Positions 36,297 through 46,009 of a DNA stretch of 64,000 nt are shown piece after piece. Source of the stretch: JAKFDK01 sp036676195. GTDB taxonomy: Bacteria; Bacillota; Sulfobacillia; Symbiobacteriales; ZC4RG38. The DNA lies in the NCBI GenBank assembly GCA_036676195.1, contig JAKFDK010000010.1, forward strand, positions 1 to 64,000, given 5' to 3'. The notes below the pieces were generated by a model. The model worked only from the letters and a program-made list of their open reading frames with translations. It made no database searches and was not told where the DNA came from. The position numbers and the translations under genes are program-made. Within the stretch, counting starts at the first letter, position 1. Every line of letters begins with the position of its first letter.

Positions 36297-37556
36297 GTGC
36301 CCATGTTTATGATCCGGGGTGGGCGGCCCCTGATGGGCACCGTAACAGTGGGTGGCCGGAAGAACGCGGCGCTGCCCCTGGCGGCGGCTACCCTGCTGGC
36401 CGGTGGCACCAGTGTCCTGCAGAACACCCCGAATATCCGGGATGTCCATGTTTTTCGGGAGATGCTGACCCTTTTGGGGGCAGAGGTCAGGTATGATGCC
36501 CGTGAGCGCTGCCTGACCGTGTGCACAGGCGGTATTCGGCCAGGACACATTCCGCATGAACTGGCCGGTGCCATTCGGGCCTCCTATTATTTATTTGGAA
36601 CACAACTTGCATTGTTCGGCGAGGCTGCCATCCCCTTACCCGGCGGTGACAAGATCGGCCAGCGCCCGGTGGATCAGCATTTGAAGGCGCTGACTGCCCT
36701 GGGCGCCGAAGTATGGGTTGAGCGGGGCATTGTCTGCGGCCGCCGTCAGGGCCGCCTCAAGGGTGCCACGGTTTTCTTTGATCTGGCCAGCGTGGGAGCG
36801 ACCATGCATACGATGCTGGCCGCTGTGCTGGCCGAAGGTACAACCGTTTTGCATAACGCGGCCAGGGAGCCGCATGTAGTTGATCTGGCGAATTATTTGA
36901 GCGCCTGCGGGGCACGCATTCATGGGGCCGGAACCGATGCGATCCGAATTCATGGTGTGGAGAATTTGCGGGGGTGCACCCACAGCGTGATCCCTGACGA
37001 TATTGAAGCCGCCACTTTTATGATTGCCACCGCCATGGCGGGCGGCGATGTACGGTTGGAAAACGTGATTGTGCCCCATCTGGGGCCGGTTACGGCCAAG
37101 CTGCGCGAGGCCGGGGTTGAAGTGCAGGAAGATGCGGATGCGCTGCGTGTTACGGCCCGGTCTGGCACGCGGGGCATCAACGTGACGACCCTGCCCTACC
37201 CGGGTTTCCCCACGGACGCCCAGTCGCAGATGACGGCCTGCCTGACTCTGGCCCGGGGAGAAAGCCATATTTCCGAAACGTTGTATGAAGACCGCTTCCG
37301 GTTTGTACCAGACCTGGTGCGTATGGGTGCTCAGATCCAGGTTCGGGGCCAATCGGCCTGGATTACCGGGGTGGATAAGCTGTATGGCGCTCCGGTGGAG
37401 GCCACTGATATTCGCGCCGGCGCCGCGTTGATGATTGCCGGTCTGGGTGCCGAGGGGGAGACTCAGATCCGCGGGATTGATCATGTGGAGCGGGGTTACG
37501 ATGACTTGCCAGGTCGCCTTGTCAGCCTGGGTGCAGAGATTGAGCGGCGGGATTGA
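36297..37556 (+). CDS. murA: UDP-GlcNAc 1-carboxyvinyltransferase MurA with Asp at the catalytic Cys position
   Basis: First committed step of peptidoglycan synthesis: transfers enolpyruvate from PEP to UDP-GlcNAc. Conserved KNAALPLAAATLL (Lys22) and RPVDQHLKALTALGAEV are present. The loop normally reading PGGC has PGGDKIG, placing Asp118 (codon 36648-36650) where E. coli has Cys115. Cys is the site alkylated by fosfomycin; Asp variants occur in Mycobacterium and Chlamydia and are active but resistant. GTG 36297 has AGGAGG at 36282-36287. 419 aa. Follows yycI; rlmH follows in the same direction. Confidence 0.95.
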   Translation: MPMFMIRGGRPLMGTVTVGGRKNAALPLAAATLLAGGTSVLQNTPNIRDVHVFREMLTLLGAEVRYDARERCLTVCTGGIRPGHIPHELAGAIRASYYLFGTQLALFGEAAIPLPGGDKIGQRPVDQHLKALTALGAEVWVERGIVCGRRQGRLKGATVFFDLASVGATMHTMLAAVLAEGTTVLHNAAREPHVVDLANYLSACGARIHGAGTDAIRIHGVENLRGCTHSVIPDDIEAATFMIATAMAGGDVRLENVIVPHLGPVTAKLREAGVEVQEDADALRVTARSGTRGINVTTLPYPGFPTDAQSQMTACLTLARGESHISETLYEDRFRFVPDLVRMGAQIQVRGQSAWITGVDKLYGAPVEATDIRAGAALMIAGLGAEGETQIRGIDHVERGYDDLPGRLVSLGAEIERRD

Positions 37557-37574
37557 CAGGGAGGCAGCGGCCCG

Positions 37575-38054
37575 ATGCGGGTAAAGATCCTGTTGGCGGG
37601 TAAGATCCGGGAGCGCTATTTGCACGATGGCATGGCCGAGTATCTGAAGCGTCTGGGGCCCTATGCCAGGGTAGAAGTGCTGCAGATGCAGGATGAGCCG
37701 GTGCCGGAGCGGGCGTCTGCCGCCGATCTGGCGGCGGCCCGGGACCGGGAGGGGGAGCGGCTGCTCAAAGCAGTGGACGACAGTGCCTATCTGGTGGCCC
37801 TGGACCTGCAGGGCCACCAGCTTTCTTCAGAGGACTTTTCGGCCTTTGTGCAGGAGCGGGGACTGCGGGGCGAGTCCAACCTGGCGTTTGCCATTGGCGG
37901 CAGCACCGGGCTGTCGCCGGCGGTTCTGAACCGGGCCCGCTTCAAGTTATGCCTGGGGCGGATGACGTTTCCGCACCAGTTGGTGCCCCTGCTGTTGCTG
38001 GAGCAGATCTACCGGGGGTTCAAGATTGCCGCCGGGGAACCGTATCATAAGTAA
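37575..38054 (+). CDS. rlmH: 23S rRNA pseudouridine-1915 N3-methyltransferase RlmH
   Basis: SPOUT-fold methyltransferase acting on 70S ribosomes. Conserved AFAIGGSTGLSPAVLNRA (the SAM-binding knot) and the C-terminal FPHQLVPLLLLEQIYRGFKIAAGEPYHK, nearly invariant in the family. Length of 159 aa is exact. Located 18 bp after murA. Confidence 0.98.
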   Translation: MRVKILLAGKIRERYLHDGMAEYLKRLGPYARVEVLQMQDEPVPERASAADLAAARDREGERLLKAVDDSAYLVALDLQGHQLSSEDFSAFVQERGLRGESNLAFAIGGSTGLSPAVLNRARFKLCLGRMTFPHQLVPLLLLEQIYRGFKIAAGEPYHK

Positions 38055-38086
38055 CGGCGAATTTTTTGGAGATGAGGCAGGACAGG

Positions 38087-38118
38087 GCGCCTTGCGGCGG
38101 TTCGCAAGGCGCTTTTTT
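38087..38118 (+). terminator. Rho-independent terminator after rlmH
   Basis: Ten-bp stem GCGCCTTGCG / CGCAAGGCGC followed by TTTTTT, 33 bp past rlmH. It closes the wall/ribosome gene block. Confidence 0.92.
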
Positions 38119-38300
38119 CGTCATCTGACGGGTGAGAAAGGAGTCCACCCCCGCTTCCTTGCGGGCCGTGCAGCAGCGGCTGGGGTTCAGAATCCTGTGT
38201 AGCCCAAATACTTATAAGGGTAATATAATACTAGCTATATGAGCAAATCACTCTGGCAAAGATCAGCATCACCGCGTGCGCCGCCCTGATTGGGGCAGTC

Positions 38301-40250
38301 ATGAACCTGTTTCCTGTCTCCCTCTTTTTCGGCGCCGACTTTGTCCTTGGCGGCGTAGTCGCTCATGCGCCGGCCATTCTCTTCGGTCCCGCCTGGGGCG
38401 CCCTGTCCATGGGCCTGGCCTCACTATCCACGCTCCCGCACTGGCAAGACCCGTTCTTCCCACCGTTGATGGCCCTCTTTGGGTTCACAATAGGCGCCTG
38501 GCTGCACCGTTATCGCAGCCGGGTGGTTGAAGGGGCGCTCTTGGTCGGGCTCTTGGGCGCGCCGATTGCCTTCTCGGTTTACCTGCACATGTGGCCCCTT
38601 CCCCTGTCCGGTGTGCTGGTCATTACGGTCAAGGTCATCGTCAATTTTATGGCCGACGTGGTCATCTGCAGCCATCTTCTGCGCGCAAGCGGCCTGGAGG
38701 CCAGGCTGAATCCCAGGGCTGGTTCCCCCTGGGACATGCGCGCCTACCTGGCAAACATTCTCTCGCTGGTGGTCTTTCTTTCCCTCGGCTCTGCCACCGT
38801 CTTCTTCGGCAATGCGGAGTACCGGAGGGTGAAGGAGCAGGCTGCGGCCGACGTCAAGCTCCTTACCGAAAGGGCCCGCCACGATTTGGACACCTGGATG
38901 GCCGCCCGTCAGCGAACCCTGGAGGCGCTGGCCACCACGATCGATGCGGTGCAGGACCCGGACAACCTGCAGCAGTGGCTCTCGTTCTTTAGAACCATCA
39001 ACCCTGACTTTGTCCAGGTGGAGGTGGTTTCGGAGTTTGTCGCTGCCGGCCTTTCGGTCCCCCTGGCGGCGGAGGCCGGTCAGCCCATTCTCCACCTGAC
39101 TGCGAAGATTCAGGGCGTCTCGGGCTTCCAGCAAGGGTACCTCTCCGCCAGGATTAGCCTGGCATCTCTCGACCTGGCTGCCAGAGAGGGCGAACAGGGC
39201 CGGATCCTGTTGCTCGATCAGGCAGGCCGCGTGGTGACCGCCCCGCCCCGCTGGCCGCTGGGCACCCGCTGGCAGATCACCGACCTCGGCGTTCCCCACT
39301 TGGGGTTTCAAGATGTTATTGCCGTGTTACCCGATACAAGTGAAGATATTCTGGTTCACTGGCAGAACGGCCAGTTGGTGCACACGGTGGATGAACCCGC
39401 CTATGGGTGGCAGATCGTTGGCCTGCTGCCCCTGGGTCCTTACCAGAACCGCCTCTTCTTTGCCTACGAAGTCGTATTGTTGGCCGGGCTTGGATTGCTG
39501 ATCCCGTTCACCCTGACCATTAACTGGGTCAGTCGCTGGCTCACCCGCCCGCTGGAAAAGGTGGCTGCCACAGCCAAATTGAAGCTGATCGGCGACAGGC
39601 AGGTGGAATGGCCGGCCCCAGGCCGCATCGCCGAAGTGAATGTGCTCGTCAGCCACCTGAGCGCGGCGGAGGATGCGCTGACCGAAGCGCACAATCAACT
39701 GATCAAGCGGAACCAGGCCCTGGAAGAGGTCAATCGGAATCTGGAGCAGATGGTAACCAGCGATGCCCTGACAGGCCTTGGCAACCGCCGGGTGCTGGAC
39801 GGGGTCCTGGATCTTGAGTTGAAGCGCGCTCGCAGCAGTCGCCGGTCGAGCGCCGTGCTGATGATCGACCTGGACCGCTTCAAGGCAGTCAACGATACGT
39901 ACGGCCATCCGGTGGGCGACGCGGCCCTCCGCACCGTGGCCAGGACCATCGAATCCTGCAAGCGGGAGTCTGATTTGGTGGCTCGCTACGGTGGCGACGA
40001 GCTGGCGGTGGTACTCTTCGATATGGCCCGGGACGACGCGCTGGAAGTAGCGGAACGAATTCGGGCAGCCGTCCAGGCCGCCCCCGTCACCACCCCCGCC
40101 GGGACCGTTCACGTGACCGTATCCGTGGGCGTGGCGGTATTCCCCGAGCACGGCGAAACTCCTTCCGCTGTCTTTGCTGCAGCCGACCGGGCGCTTTATT
40201 ATGCCAAGACGGCAGGGCGGAATCGCGTCTCGCTTTACACCCCGTCATAG
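38301..40250 (+). CDS. Membrane diguanylate cyclase (GGDEL)
   Basis: Makes cyclic di-GMP from GTP. The N-terminal region holds several helices with an LFFGADFVLGG motif like ECF-S/MASE-type sensors. A long extracytoplasmic region follows (about residues 165-390), then a helix, HAMP-like linker and coiled coil, then a GGDEF domain with DALTGLGNRR, signature GGDEL (564-568) and inhibitory RESD (555-558). ATG 38301 has no ribosome site, and membrane-like codons continue in frame upstream to a stop at 38232 without another start; ATG 38239 is in another frame. A lesion near 38250 is possible. Confidence 0.87.
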   Translation: MNLFPVSLFFGADFVLGGVVAHAPAILFGPAWGALSMGLASLSTLPHWQDPFFPPLMALFGFTIGAWLHRYRSRVVEGALLVGLLGAPIAFSVYLHMWPLPLSGVLVITVKVIVNFMADVVICSHLLRASGLEARLNPRAGSPWDMRAYLANILSLVVFLSLGSATVFFGNAEYRRVKEQAAADVKLLTERARHDLDTWMAARQRTLEALATTIDAVQDPDNLQQWLSFFRTINPDFVQVEVVSEFVAAGLSVPLAAEAGQPILHLTAKIQGVSGFQQGYLSARISLASLDLAAREGEQGRILLLDQAGRVVTAPPRWPLGTRWQITDLGVPHLGFQDVIAVLPDTSEDILVHWQNGQLVHTVDEPAYGWQIVGLLPLGPYQNRLFFAYEVVLLAGLGLLIPFTLTINWVSRWLTRPLEKVAATAKLKLIGDRQVEWPAPGRIAEVNVLVSHLSAAEDALTEAHNQLIKRNQALEEVNRNLEQMVTSDALTGLGNRRVLDGVLDLELKRARSSRRSSAVLMIDLDRFKAVNDTYGHPVGDAALRTVARTIESCKRESDLVARYGGDELAVVLFDMARDDALEVAERIRAAVQAAPVTTPAGTVHVTVSVGVAVFPEHGETPSAVFAAADRALYYAKTAGRNRVSLYTPS

Positions 40251-41479
40251 GCGGAGCGCAGAGGTGCCCCACGCGGGCTACGGGGAATTTCCACGAGCTT
40301 GCGTTCGTGATCAGCCAGCGCTTTCTCGAGTCTCTTCGCCCACCGTCTTCCATATGGCTTACGAAGTGCAAGTAGTGTGTCGATATCAGCCCGCGCGCCT
40401 TCGGTATCGCCTAGCTCAAGTCTGGCGAGTCCGCGCTGCCCCAGAGCGGCAGCCCACGTCCATTTGTTCTGATCATCGAGTTCCATGAGCCGTGTTGTGG
40501 TCTCGATCACCCGGTGCCACTGCTCGAGCCCCTCGTAGGCGTCGGCGAGCACCCTGAGAGCCTCTGTGTTATCCGCTGAGAATGCCAGAACCTGCTCAGC
40601 AAGGCGAAGGGCAAGGCGCGTCACCCGTAGGTCCGATCCTTTTCGAACTTCGGACACCAGTGATTTGATCGCCACGGACATGTTGAATACTCCACTGATG
40701 CGTATGAACCCACCTTTGGCGGTCTGGTGCGAATCACCGGCCAGGTCGCGGAACGGCAGCGAGATGCCGCCGTAATGCTCTATCCATTTGCACAAGGTAC
40801 GCACCTCGCTTTTCTGTTTCATCGGCACGCCAGTGCCCCCGGGCAATCCGGTTCTTAAAGTCATAGTGGTGGGCGATTTCGTGTACAAATGTAGAAAGCA
40901 TTTGTAGGCGAAAATAGAGTTCCCATACCTCCCGATCGGGCAGATCGGGTGAATACACGTAAGCAAATAGTCGCATCAGGGCTGGCCTGACAGAATAGAT
41001 GCCAAGGACATATCCGGTATGAACACCGGGCATGCCACCCCGCCCAAGGCGGCCCGTAAATGGATCAGGCTCAAGGGCAGGCTCCTCAGATGCCTTCGGC
41101 TGGCAGTGGCTGCCCAGTGACAATGCAATCCCGGTTAGGCCATCGAGCGTTCCCCGGGGAGAGTCTTCATCAGCCCCAGCAGATCAGCCGACCCAGCGGG
41201 ATAGTGGACATAAGGCCCGGTATCGACTACCGTTATTGGGATATGCTCGACCGGGGTTGGCAGAGGTGCGCAGAGCCCCCCGCGTCGTTCAACGGAAACC
41301 GACCTCTTGATAGTGCGCTTTCGATGGAATTGCTTCTGGATATACCCTAAGTGCTTTCTAAGATGGTCAGCAGCCGCGAAGTTGAACCGTTCGGCACGGG
41401 CAAGATCCCGGTGTGTCGTATGGATACTTCTGGACTCGTTATCCCTCCTCACCAGCCCCGTCTCGGGGATCTTTCCCAA
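40235..41479 (-). pseudogene. Frameshifted HExxH metallopeptidase-like protein with TPR-like C-terminus
   Basis: Three overlapping frames together give one plausible protein. The first (from ATG 41479) breaks near 41150-41160 in a CCCCGGGG run. The second carries the zinc motif HEIAHHYDF after a helix (MLSTFVHEIAHHYDF). The third begins at an A-run near 40785-40790 and continues IEHYGGISLPFRDLAGD into an alpha-helical repeat region (TEALRVLADAYEGLEQWHRV). The order of motifs suits a neutral zinc peptidase with tetratricopeptide-like repeats. No exact family recognised. The tail overlaps the diguanylate cyclase stop by 16 bases. Programmed frameshifting is less likely with two breaks. Confidence 0.6.
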
Positions 41480-41557
41480 ACGTCGCTGGCCTTCCCTGCT
41501 GTTGGACCTGTTTTTACCGAGGCTGGGGCCGTGGCTGCGAAGTACGGGGGCCAGATG

Positions 41558-43414
41558 ATGAGCGAAAAAATACCGTTGTCCTCGCAGGATGCTGTCCGGA
41601 CCCGGCTGGAGGCGCTGCGGGAACTTTTCCCGGAGGCCTTTGCCGACGGTCGGGTGGACTTGGAGCGGCTCAAGCAGGCGCTGGGTCAGGCGCCGGATGA
41701 GGGACGTGAGCGCTTTGGGCTGTCGTGGGCGGGCAAGGGCGAGGCCGTCCGAAACGCCCAGGCGGTGAGCACGGCAACGCTAAAGCCGGTGCCGGAGAAG
41801 TCGGTCAGATTCCACGCCACCCGCAACCTCCTGATTGCCGGCGACAATCTGGAGGTCCTGAAGACCCTGCAGAAGAGCTACTACGGCCGGGTGAAGATGA
41901 TCTATATCGACCCGCCTTATAATACCGGCAACGAGTTCATTTACGCGGATAACTTCCGGGACGGCCGGCAGGAATATCTGCGCGACTCCGGCCAGGTCGG
42001 CAGCGGCGGCATCCGGCTGACAACGAACCCGGAGACAGATGGCCGGTACCACTCCCGGTGGCTGAACATGATGTATCCCCGTTTGTTTTTGGCCCGCCAG
42101 TTGCTCAGGGATGACGGCCTGATTTTTGTTAGTATCGACGACCATGAAGCGGCCCACCTGCGGCTGCTGATGAATGAGATTTTCGGGGAAGAGAATTTCA
42201 TTGCCCAGTTCGTATGGCAGTCCAAGAAGGGCGGCGGGAGCGACGTATCCCATGTGGTGACCGACCACCAGTATGTGATCGCTTATGCCCGCAACCTGGA
42301 GAGCGTTGCAGTGGCCAAACAGGCGGTGGCAGCCGAGCCCCTGGACCTGGCAGATGCAAAGGGCCCTTACCGGAAGGGGCGGGAGCTGAACAAGTGGGGC
42401 TCCGGTTCCCGCCGGGAAGACCGGCCGACCATGTATTTTCCGATTCCCGGGCCCAACGGGGAGGATGTGTATCCGATCCGCAGTGACGGCACGGCGGGGC
42501 GCTGGCGCTATGGCAAGGCCGCCATGCTCGATTTTGTGCAGCAGGGCGACGTTCTGTACGAACGTCGGGAAGACGGCACCTATATCGTCTACGAAAAGAT
42601 CCGAAAGACGGACCCGCGCCGGAAGCCCTTTCGGTCCTGGCTGGCAGAGGCGGGCAGCAATGCCGAGGGAACCGAGACCTGTAAGGCGCTGTTTGACGGC
42701 AAGAGCCCGTTCGATTTTCCCAAGCCGCTGTCGCTGATTCAGCACCTGTTGCAGATTGGGACCAGGCCAGATACTGATGATATCGTCATGGACTTTTTTG
42801 CCGGTTCCGGGACGACGGCCCATGCTGTTCTGGCCCAAAACCAGGCAGATGGCGGCAACCGTATGTTTATTCTGGTGCAACTGCCGGAGCCGACGGGGAA
42901 TGCAGAGTTCCCGACCATCGCCGATATCACCAGGGAGCGGGTGCAGCGGGCTATGGCGCAGATCGGCGTGGATGCGGCCGCGGCGCAAACTAACCTGGAC
43001 CTGGGGTTCAAATGGTTCAGGCTCCACCCGAGCCACTTTCAGGTGTGGGATTCGGCTGGCTTTTCCGGTGAGCCCGCCGAACTGGCCCGGCAGTTGCGCT
43101 GCTTCGCTCACCACGTGCAGCCGGGCGCGACGCAACTGGGCATCCTTTATGAGATCCTGCTCAGGGCGGGCATGGACCTGAATGCCGGCATTCAGGAGAT
43201 CACGGTGGATGGGGCGGCGGTGTATGCCATCGCCGGGGGACTTTTGCTGGTGTGCCTGGTGGAGCGAGTGACACCGGTAATTTTACGCGCGCTGGCAGAC
43301 CTGAACCCCCGGCAGGTGGTCTGCCTGGATTCCGCCTTTGCTGGCAGCGACGTGCTGAAAGTGAATACACGGCTGGCCATGCAGGCATGTGGCATTGACT
43401 TCCGCACCATTTGA
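41558..43414 (+). CDS. mod: Type III restriction-modification system methyltransferase (Mod)
   Basis: Adenine N6-methyltransferase of the beta class. The catalytic DPPY motif (118-121) comes before the SAM-binding DFFAGSGTT (412-420), the order expected for Type III Mod. GRYHSRWLNMMYPRLFLAR is also conserved. A central region holds the target-recognition part. ATG 41558 (or 41555) is chosen after the G-run at 41546-41550; the frame open from 41351 has no ribosome site. Length of 618 aa is typical. No frameshift is visible. res follows after 9 bp. Confidence 0.9.
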   Translation: MSEKIPLSSQDAVRTRLEALRELFPEAFADGRVDLERLKQALGQAPDEGRERFGLSWAGKGEAVRNAQAVSTATLKPVPEKSVRFHATRNLLIAGDNLEVLKTLQKSYYGRVKMIYIDPPYNTGNEFIYADNFRDGRQEYLRDSGQVGSGGIRLTTNPETDGRYHSRWLNMMYPRLFLARQLLRDDGLIFVSIDDHEAAHLRLLMNEIFGEENFIAQFVWQSKKGGGSDVSHVVTDHQYVIAYARNLESVAVAKQAVAAEPLDLADAKGPYRKGRELNKWGSGSRREDRPTMYFPIPGPNGEDVYPIRSDGTAGRWRYGKAAMLDFVQQGDVLYERREDGTYIVYEKIRKTDPRRKPFRSWLAEAGSNAEGTETCKALFDGKSPFDFPKPLSLIQHLLQIGTRPDTDDIVMDFFAGSGTTAHAVLAQNQADGGNRMFILVQLPEPTGNAEFPTIADITRERVQRAMAQIGVDAAAAQTNLDLGFKWFRLHPSHFQVWDSAGFSGEPAELARQLRCFAHHVQPGATQLGILYEILLRAGMDLNAGIQEITVDGAAVYAIAGGLLLVCLVERVTPVILRALADLNPRQVVCLDSAFAGSDVLKVNTRLAMQACGIDFRTI

Positions 43415-43423
43415 GGTGTACGC

Positions 43424-46009
43424 ATGCAGATTCAGTTTGATCGCCATCAGCAGTACCAACTGGATGCGGTCAGCGCCGTTGTCGACCTTTTCGACGGCCA
43501 GCCTTTAACCCAAACCCAACTGGACCTGGGGGTGGGTAACCAGCTCGCTCTGGATGAGGAGACGATGCTGGACAATGTCCGGCGGGTCCAGCAGCGGAAC
43601 GGCCTGCCGTCTGCAGCCCCCCTGGACGGAATGAACTTTTCCGTTGAAATGGAGACCGGTACGGGTAAAACCTATGTTTATCTCCGCACGATTTACGAGT
43701 TAAACGCCCGGTATGGCTTGGCCAAGTTCATCATCCTGGTGCCTGGTGTCGCCATCCGGGAAGGCGTGATCAAAAACCTGCAGATCACGGCTGACCATTT
43801 CCGCAGCCTGTACGCCAATCGCCCCTGTGACTACCAGGTGTATGACTCCAGGCGTGTCGCCGGTGTCCGGCAGTTCGCCGGGTCGCACCACCTGCAGATC
43901 CTGGTGATTAATATCGATGCACTCAACAAGAAAGCCAATAACATTATTCATAAAGAAAACGACCGGCTCGCGGGGCACCGGCCAGTCGACTTGATTCAGG
44001 CAGTTCGCCCCATTGTGGTCCTGGACGAGCCGCAAAACATGGAGACCGAGCCAGCCCGGGCGGCGATTGCCAGTTTGAACCCGCTGTGCACCCTGCGTTA
44101 CTCGGCTACCCACCGGCACCCTTACAATCTGCTTTACCGGCTGGACCCGGTCAGGGCTTACGAGATGCAACTGGTGAAGCGCATTGAGGTGGACTCCGTC
44201 CGGGCTGACAGTGACTTCAACCAGCCGTTCATTGGCGTCAGCAGCATCGAGGCGGCCAGGAGCGGCATCAGGGCTCGCCTGGCCATCGATGTGAATGGCG
44301 AAAACGGTCCGGTGCGCAAGACTGTTTCGGTCAGCCGGGGCGGGGAAGATCTCTATGAAAAGTCGAACCGGCACGAGTCATACCGCGGCTATGTGGTAGA
44401 CCAGATCGACGCGGGCAGCGGCAGCATTGCCTTCTCCAACGGGGTCAGCCTGAACGTGGGACAGACCCAGGGCGAGCGGGCCGATGACCTGATGCGGGTG
44501 CAGGTCTACGAGACGGTCAGGGAGCATTTGGAGAAGGAGCGGCGCTGTCACACGCTGCTGCCGGTCGGAAGGCGTTTGAAGGTACTTTCGCTCTTTTTGA
44601 TCGACCGGGTGGCGAATTACGCGACGGCGGACGGACGGATCCGGCGCTGGTTTGTGGCCGCTTACACAGAACTGGCCCGCGACCCGCGCTACCAGCCCCT
44701 GGGTCTCCCCCTGGTGGCGCAGGTACACAAGGGTTACTTTGCCGAGTTCAGGGGAAAGCCCAGGGATACGAGTGGGAAAACGGCTGCTGACGATGATGCC
44801 TATGAACTGATCATGCGGGACAAGGAAAAGCTGCTTTCCCCGGATGAGCCCGTACGGTTCATTTTCAGCCATTCGGCCCTGCGGGAGGGCTGGGACAACC
44901 CGAATGTGTTTCAGATCTGTACCCTGAACGAGACGAAGTCGCAGATGAAAAAACGGCAGGAAATTGGCCGCGGCCTGCGCCTGCCTGTGGATGAAACAGG
45001 CAGGCGTGTGCTGGACCCGCAGATTAACCGCCTGACGGTGGTGGCAAACGAAAGTTACGCAGAATTCGCCCGCGCGCTGCAGTCGGAAATGGCGGCGGAG
45101 TGCGGTGTCCGGCTCCCGGCCCGGATGCTGGAAAACAAGCGTGAGCAGCGGACGGTGCGGCTGAAGCCCGGCTGGTGCCTGAACCCGGACTTTGGGGCCC
45201 TGTGGGAGCGGATCAAGCACCACACCCGTTACTCGCTTTGCTTCAGCACGGCGGACCTGGTGGGGAGAGCAGCCACGGCGGTTAGGGACATGCCGGCGCT
45301 GCAACCGCCCCGGATCAGGGCGGAAAAAGCTGCCATTCAGGTTGGGAACGCCGGTGTGTTCCATACGACACTGGCGGTCAGGGATTCAGCCGTGTCTGCC
45401 GGTTCGTTGCCGGTTCCCGACCTGTTGGGGTACCTGCAGCGTGAAACGGAACTCACCCGCTCGACCCTGGCCGAGATCCTGGCCGAGTCTGGCCGGCTGG
45501 CCGATGTGGCGAAGAATCCGCAGCAGTTTCTCGACCAGGCGCTCAAGGCCATCCGCCTGACCCTGGAGGAACTCGTGCCGGATGGTATTGTGTACGAGCG
45601 GATTACCGGCCAGGAATACGACATGCGGAGGCTGGCCGAGACGTCGGTCACCGGTTCCTCTAGCCATATGCTGGACGTGAACAAGACCATTTACGATGCC
45701 ATCGTGTTTGATTCTGAGGGGGAAGCGGAGCTTGTCCGCGAGCTGGAAGCCTGTACGGGGATCAAGTTCTTTCTTAAGCTGCCGTCCTGGTTCAAGGTCG
45801 AAACGCCCTTTGGTGCCTACCAGCCGGGCTGGGCAGTGGTCAGACAGGCGGACGAGCCCCGGTACCTGGTACGGGCGACCCCACCCGGCGCCGGCTCGGG
45901 CGCGCTGCGCACCGGCGCGCTCCGCCCCGGGGAGTGGGCCAGGATCCGGTGCGCCCGGGCCCATTTTGCCGCCCTGGGTGTGGGGTTTGAGCATCCTGCG
46001 GGAGCTTAA
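43424..46009 (+). CDS. res: Type III restriction enzyme Res subunit with degenerate nuclease site
   Basis: SF2 helicase/translocase of the Type III restriction Res family. Motor motifs are intact: Walker A GTGKT (79-83), DEPQ (201-204), SAT (227-229) and QEIGRGLRL (512-520). The C-terminal endonuclease domain aligns to the family pattern PDWAIV...VRETK, but here reads PGWAVV (801-806) and VRATP (816-820): D to G802, E to A818 and K to P820, so all three PD-(D/E)XK residues are missing. Length of 861 aa is normal. Either restriction is lost or the protein acts differently. No frameshift in the gene. Confidence 0.87.
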   Translation: MQIQFDRHQQYQLDAVSAVVDLFDGQPLTQTQLDLGVGNQLALDEETMLDNVRRVQQRNGLPSAAPLDGMNFSVEMETGTGKTYVYLRTIYELNARYGLAKFIILVPGVAIREGVIKNLQITADHFRSLYANRPCDYQVYDSRRVAGVRQFAGSHHLQILVINIDALNKKANNIIHKENDRLAGHRPVDLIQAVRPIVVLDEPQNMETEPARAAIASLNPLCTLRYSATHRHPYNLLYRLDPVRAYEMQLVKRIEVDSVRADSDFNQPFIGVSSIEAARSGIRARLAIDVNGENGPVRKTVSVSRGGEDLYEKSNRHESYRGYVVDQIDAGSGSIAFSNGVSLNVGQTQGERADDLMRVQVYETVREHLEKERRCHTLLPVGRRLKVLSLFLIDRVANYATADGRIRRWFVAAYTELARDPRYQPLGLPLVAQVHKGYFAEFRGKPRDTSGKTAADDDAYELIMRDKEKLLSPDEPVRFIFSHSALREGWDNPNVFQICTLNETKSQMKKRQEIGRGLRLPVDETGRRVLDPQINRLTVVANESYAEFARALQSEMAAECGVRLPARMLENKREQRTVRLKPGWCLNPDFGALWERIKHHTRYSLCFSTADLVGRAATAVRDMPALQPPRIRAEKAAIQVGNAGVFHTTLAVRDSAVSAGSLPVPDLLGYLQRETELTRSTLAEILAESGRLADVAKNPQQFLDQALKAIRLTLEELVPDGIVYERITGQEYDMRRLAETSVTGSSSHMLDVNKTIYDAIVFDSEGEAELVRELEACTGIKFFLKLPSWFKVETPFGAYQPGWAVVRQADEPRYLVRATPPGAGSGALRTGALRPGEWARIRCARAHFAALGVGFEHPAGA

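Noticed and set aside
41780..43135. A 451-codon open frame antisense to mod
   Set aside because: Shadow of the Type III methyltransferase; no ribosome site or domain.
43424..46009. Possibility that the missing nuclease residues come from a frameshift
   Set aside because: Reading frame continues through RPGEWARIRCARAHFAALG, the expected family C-terminus, so the substitutions are true point changes in frame.
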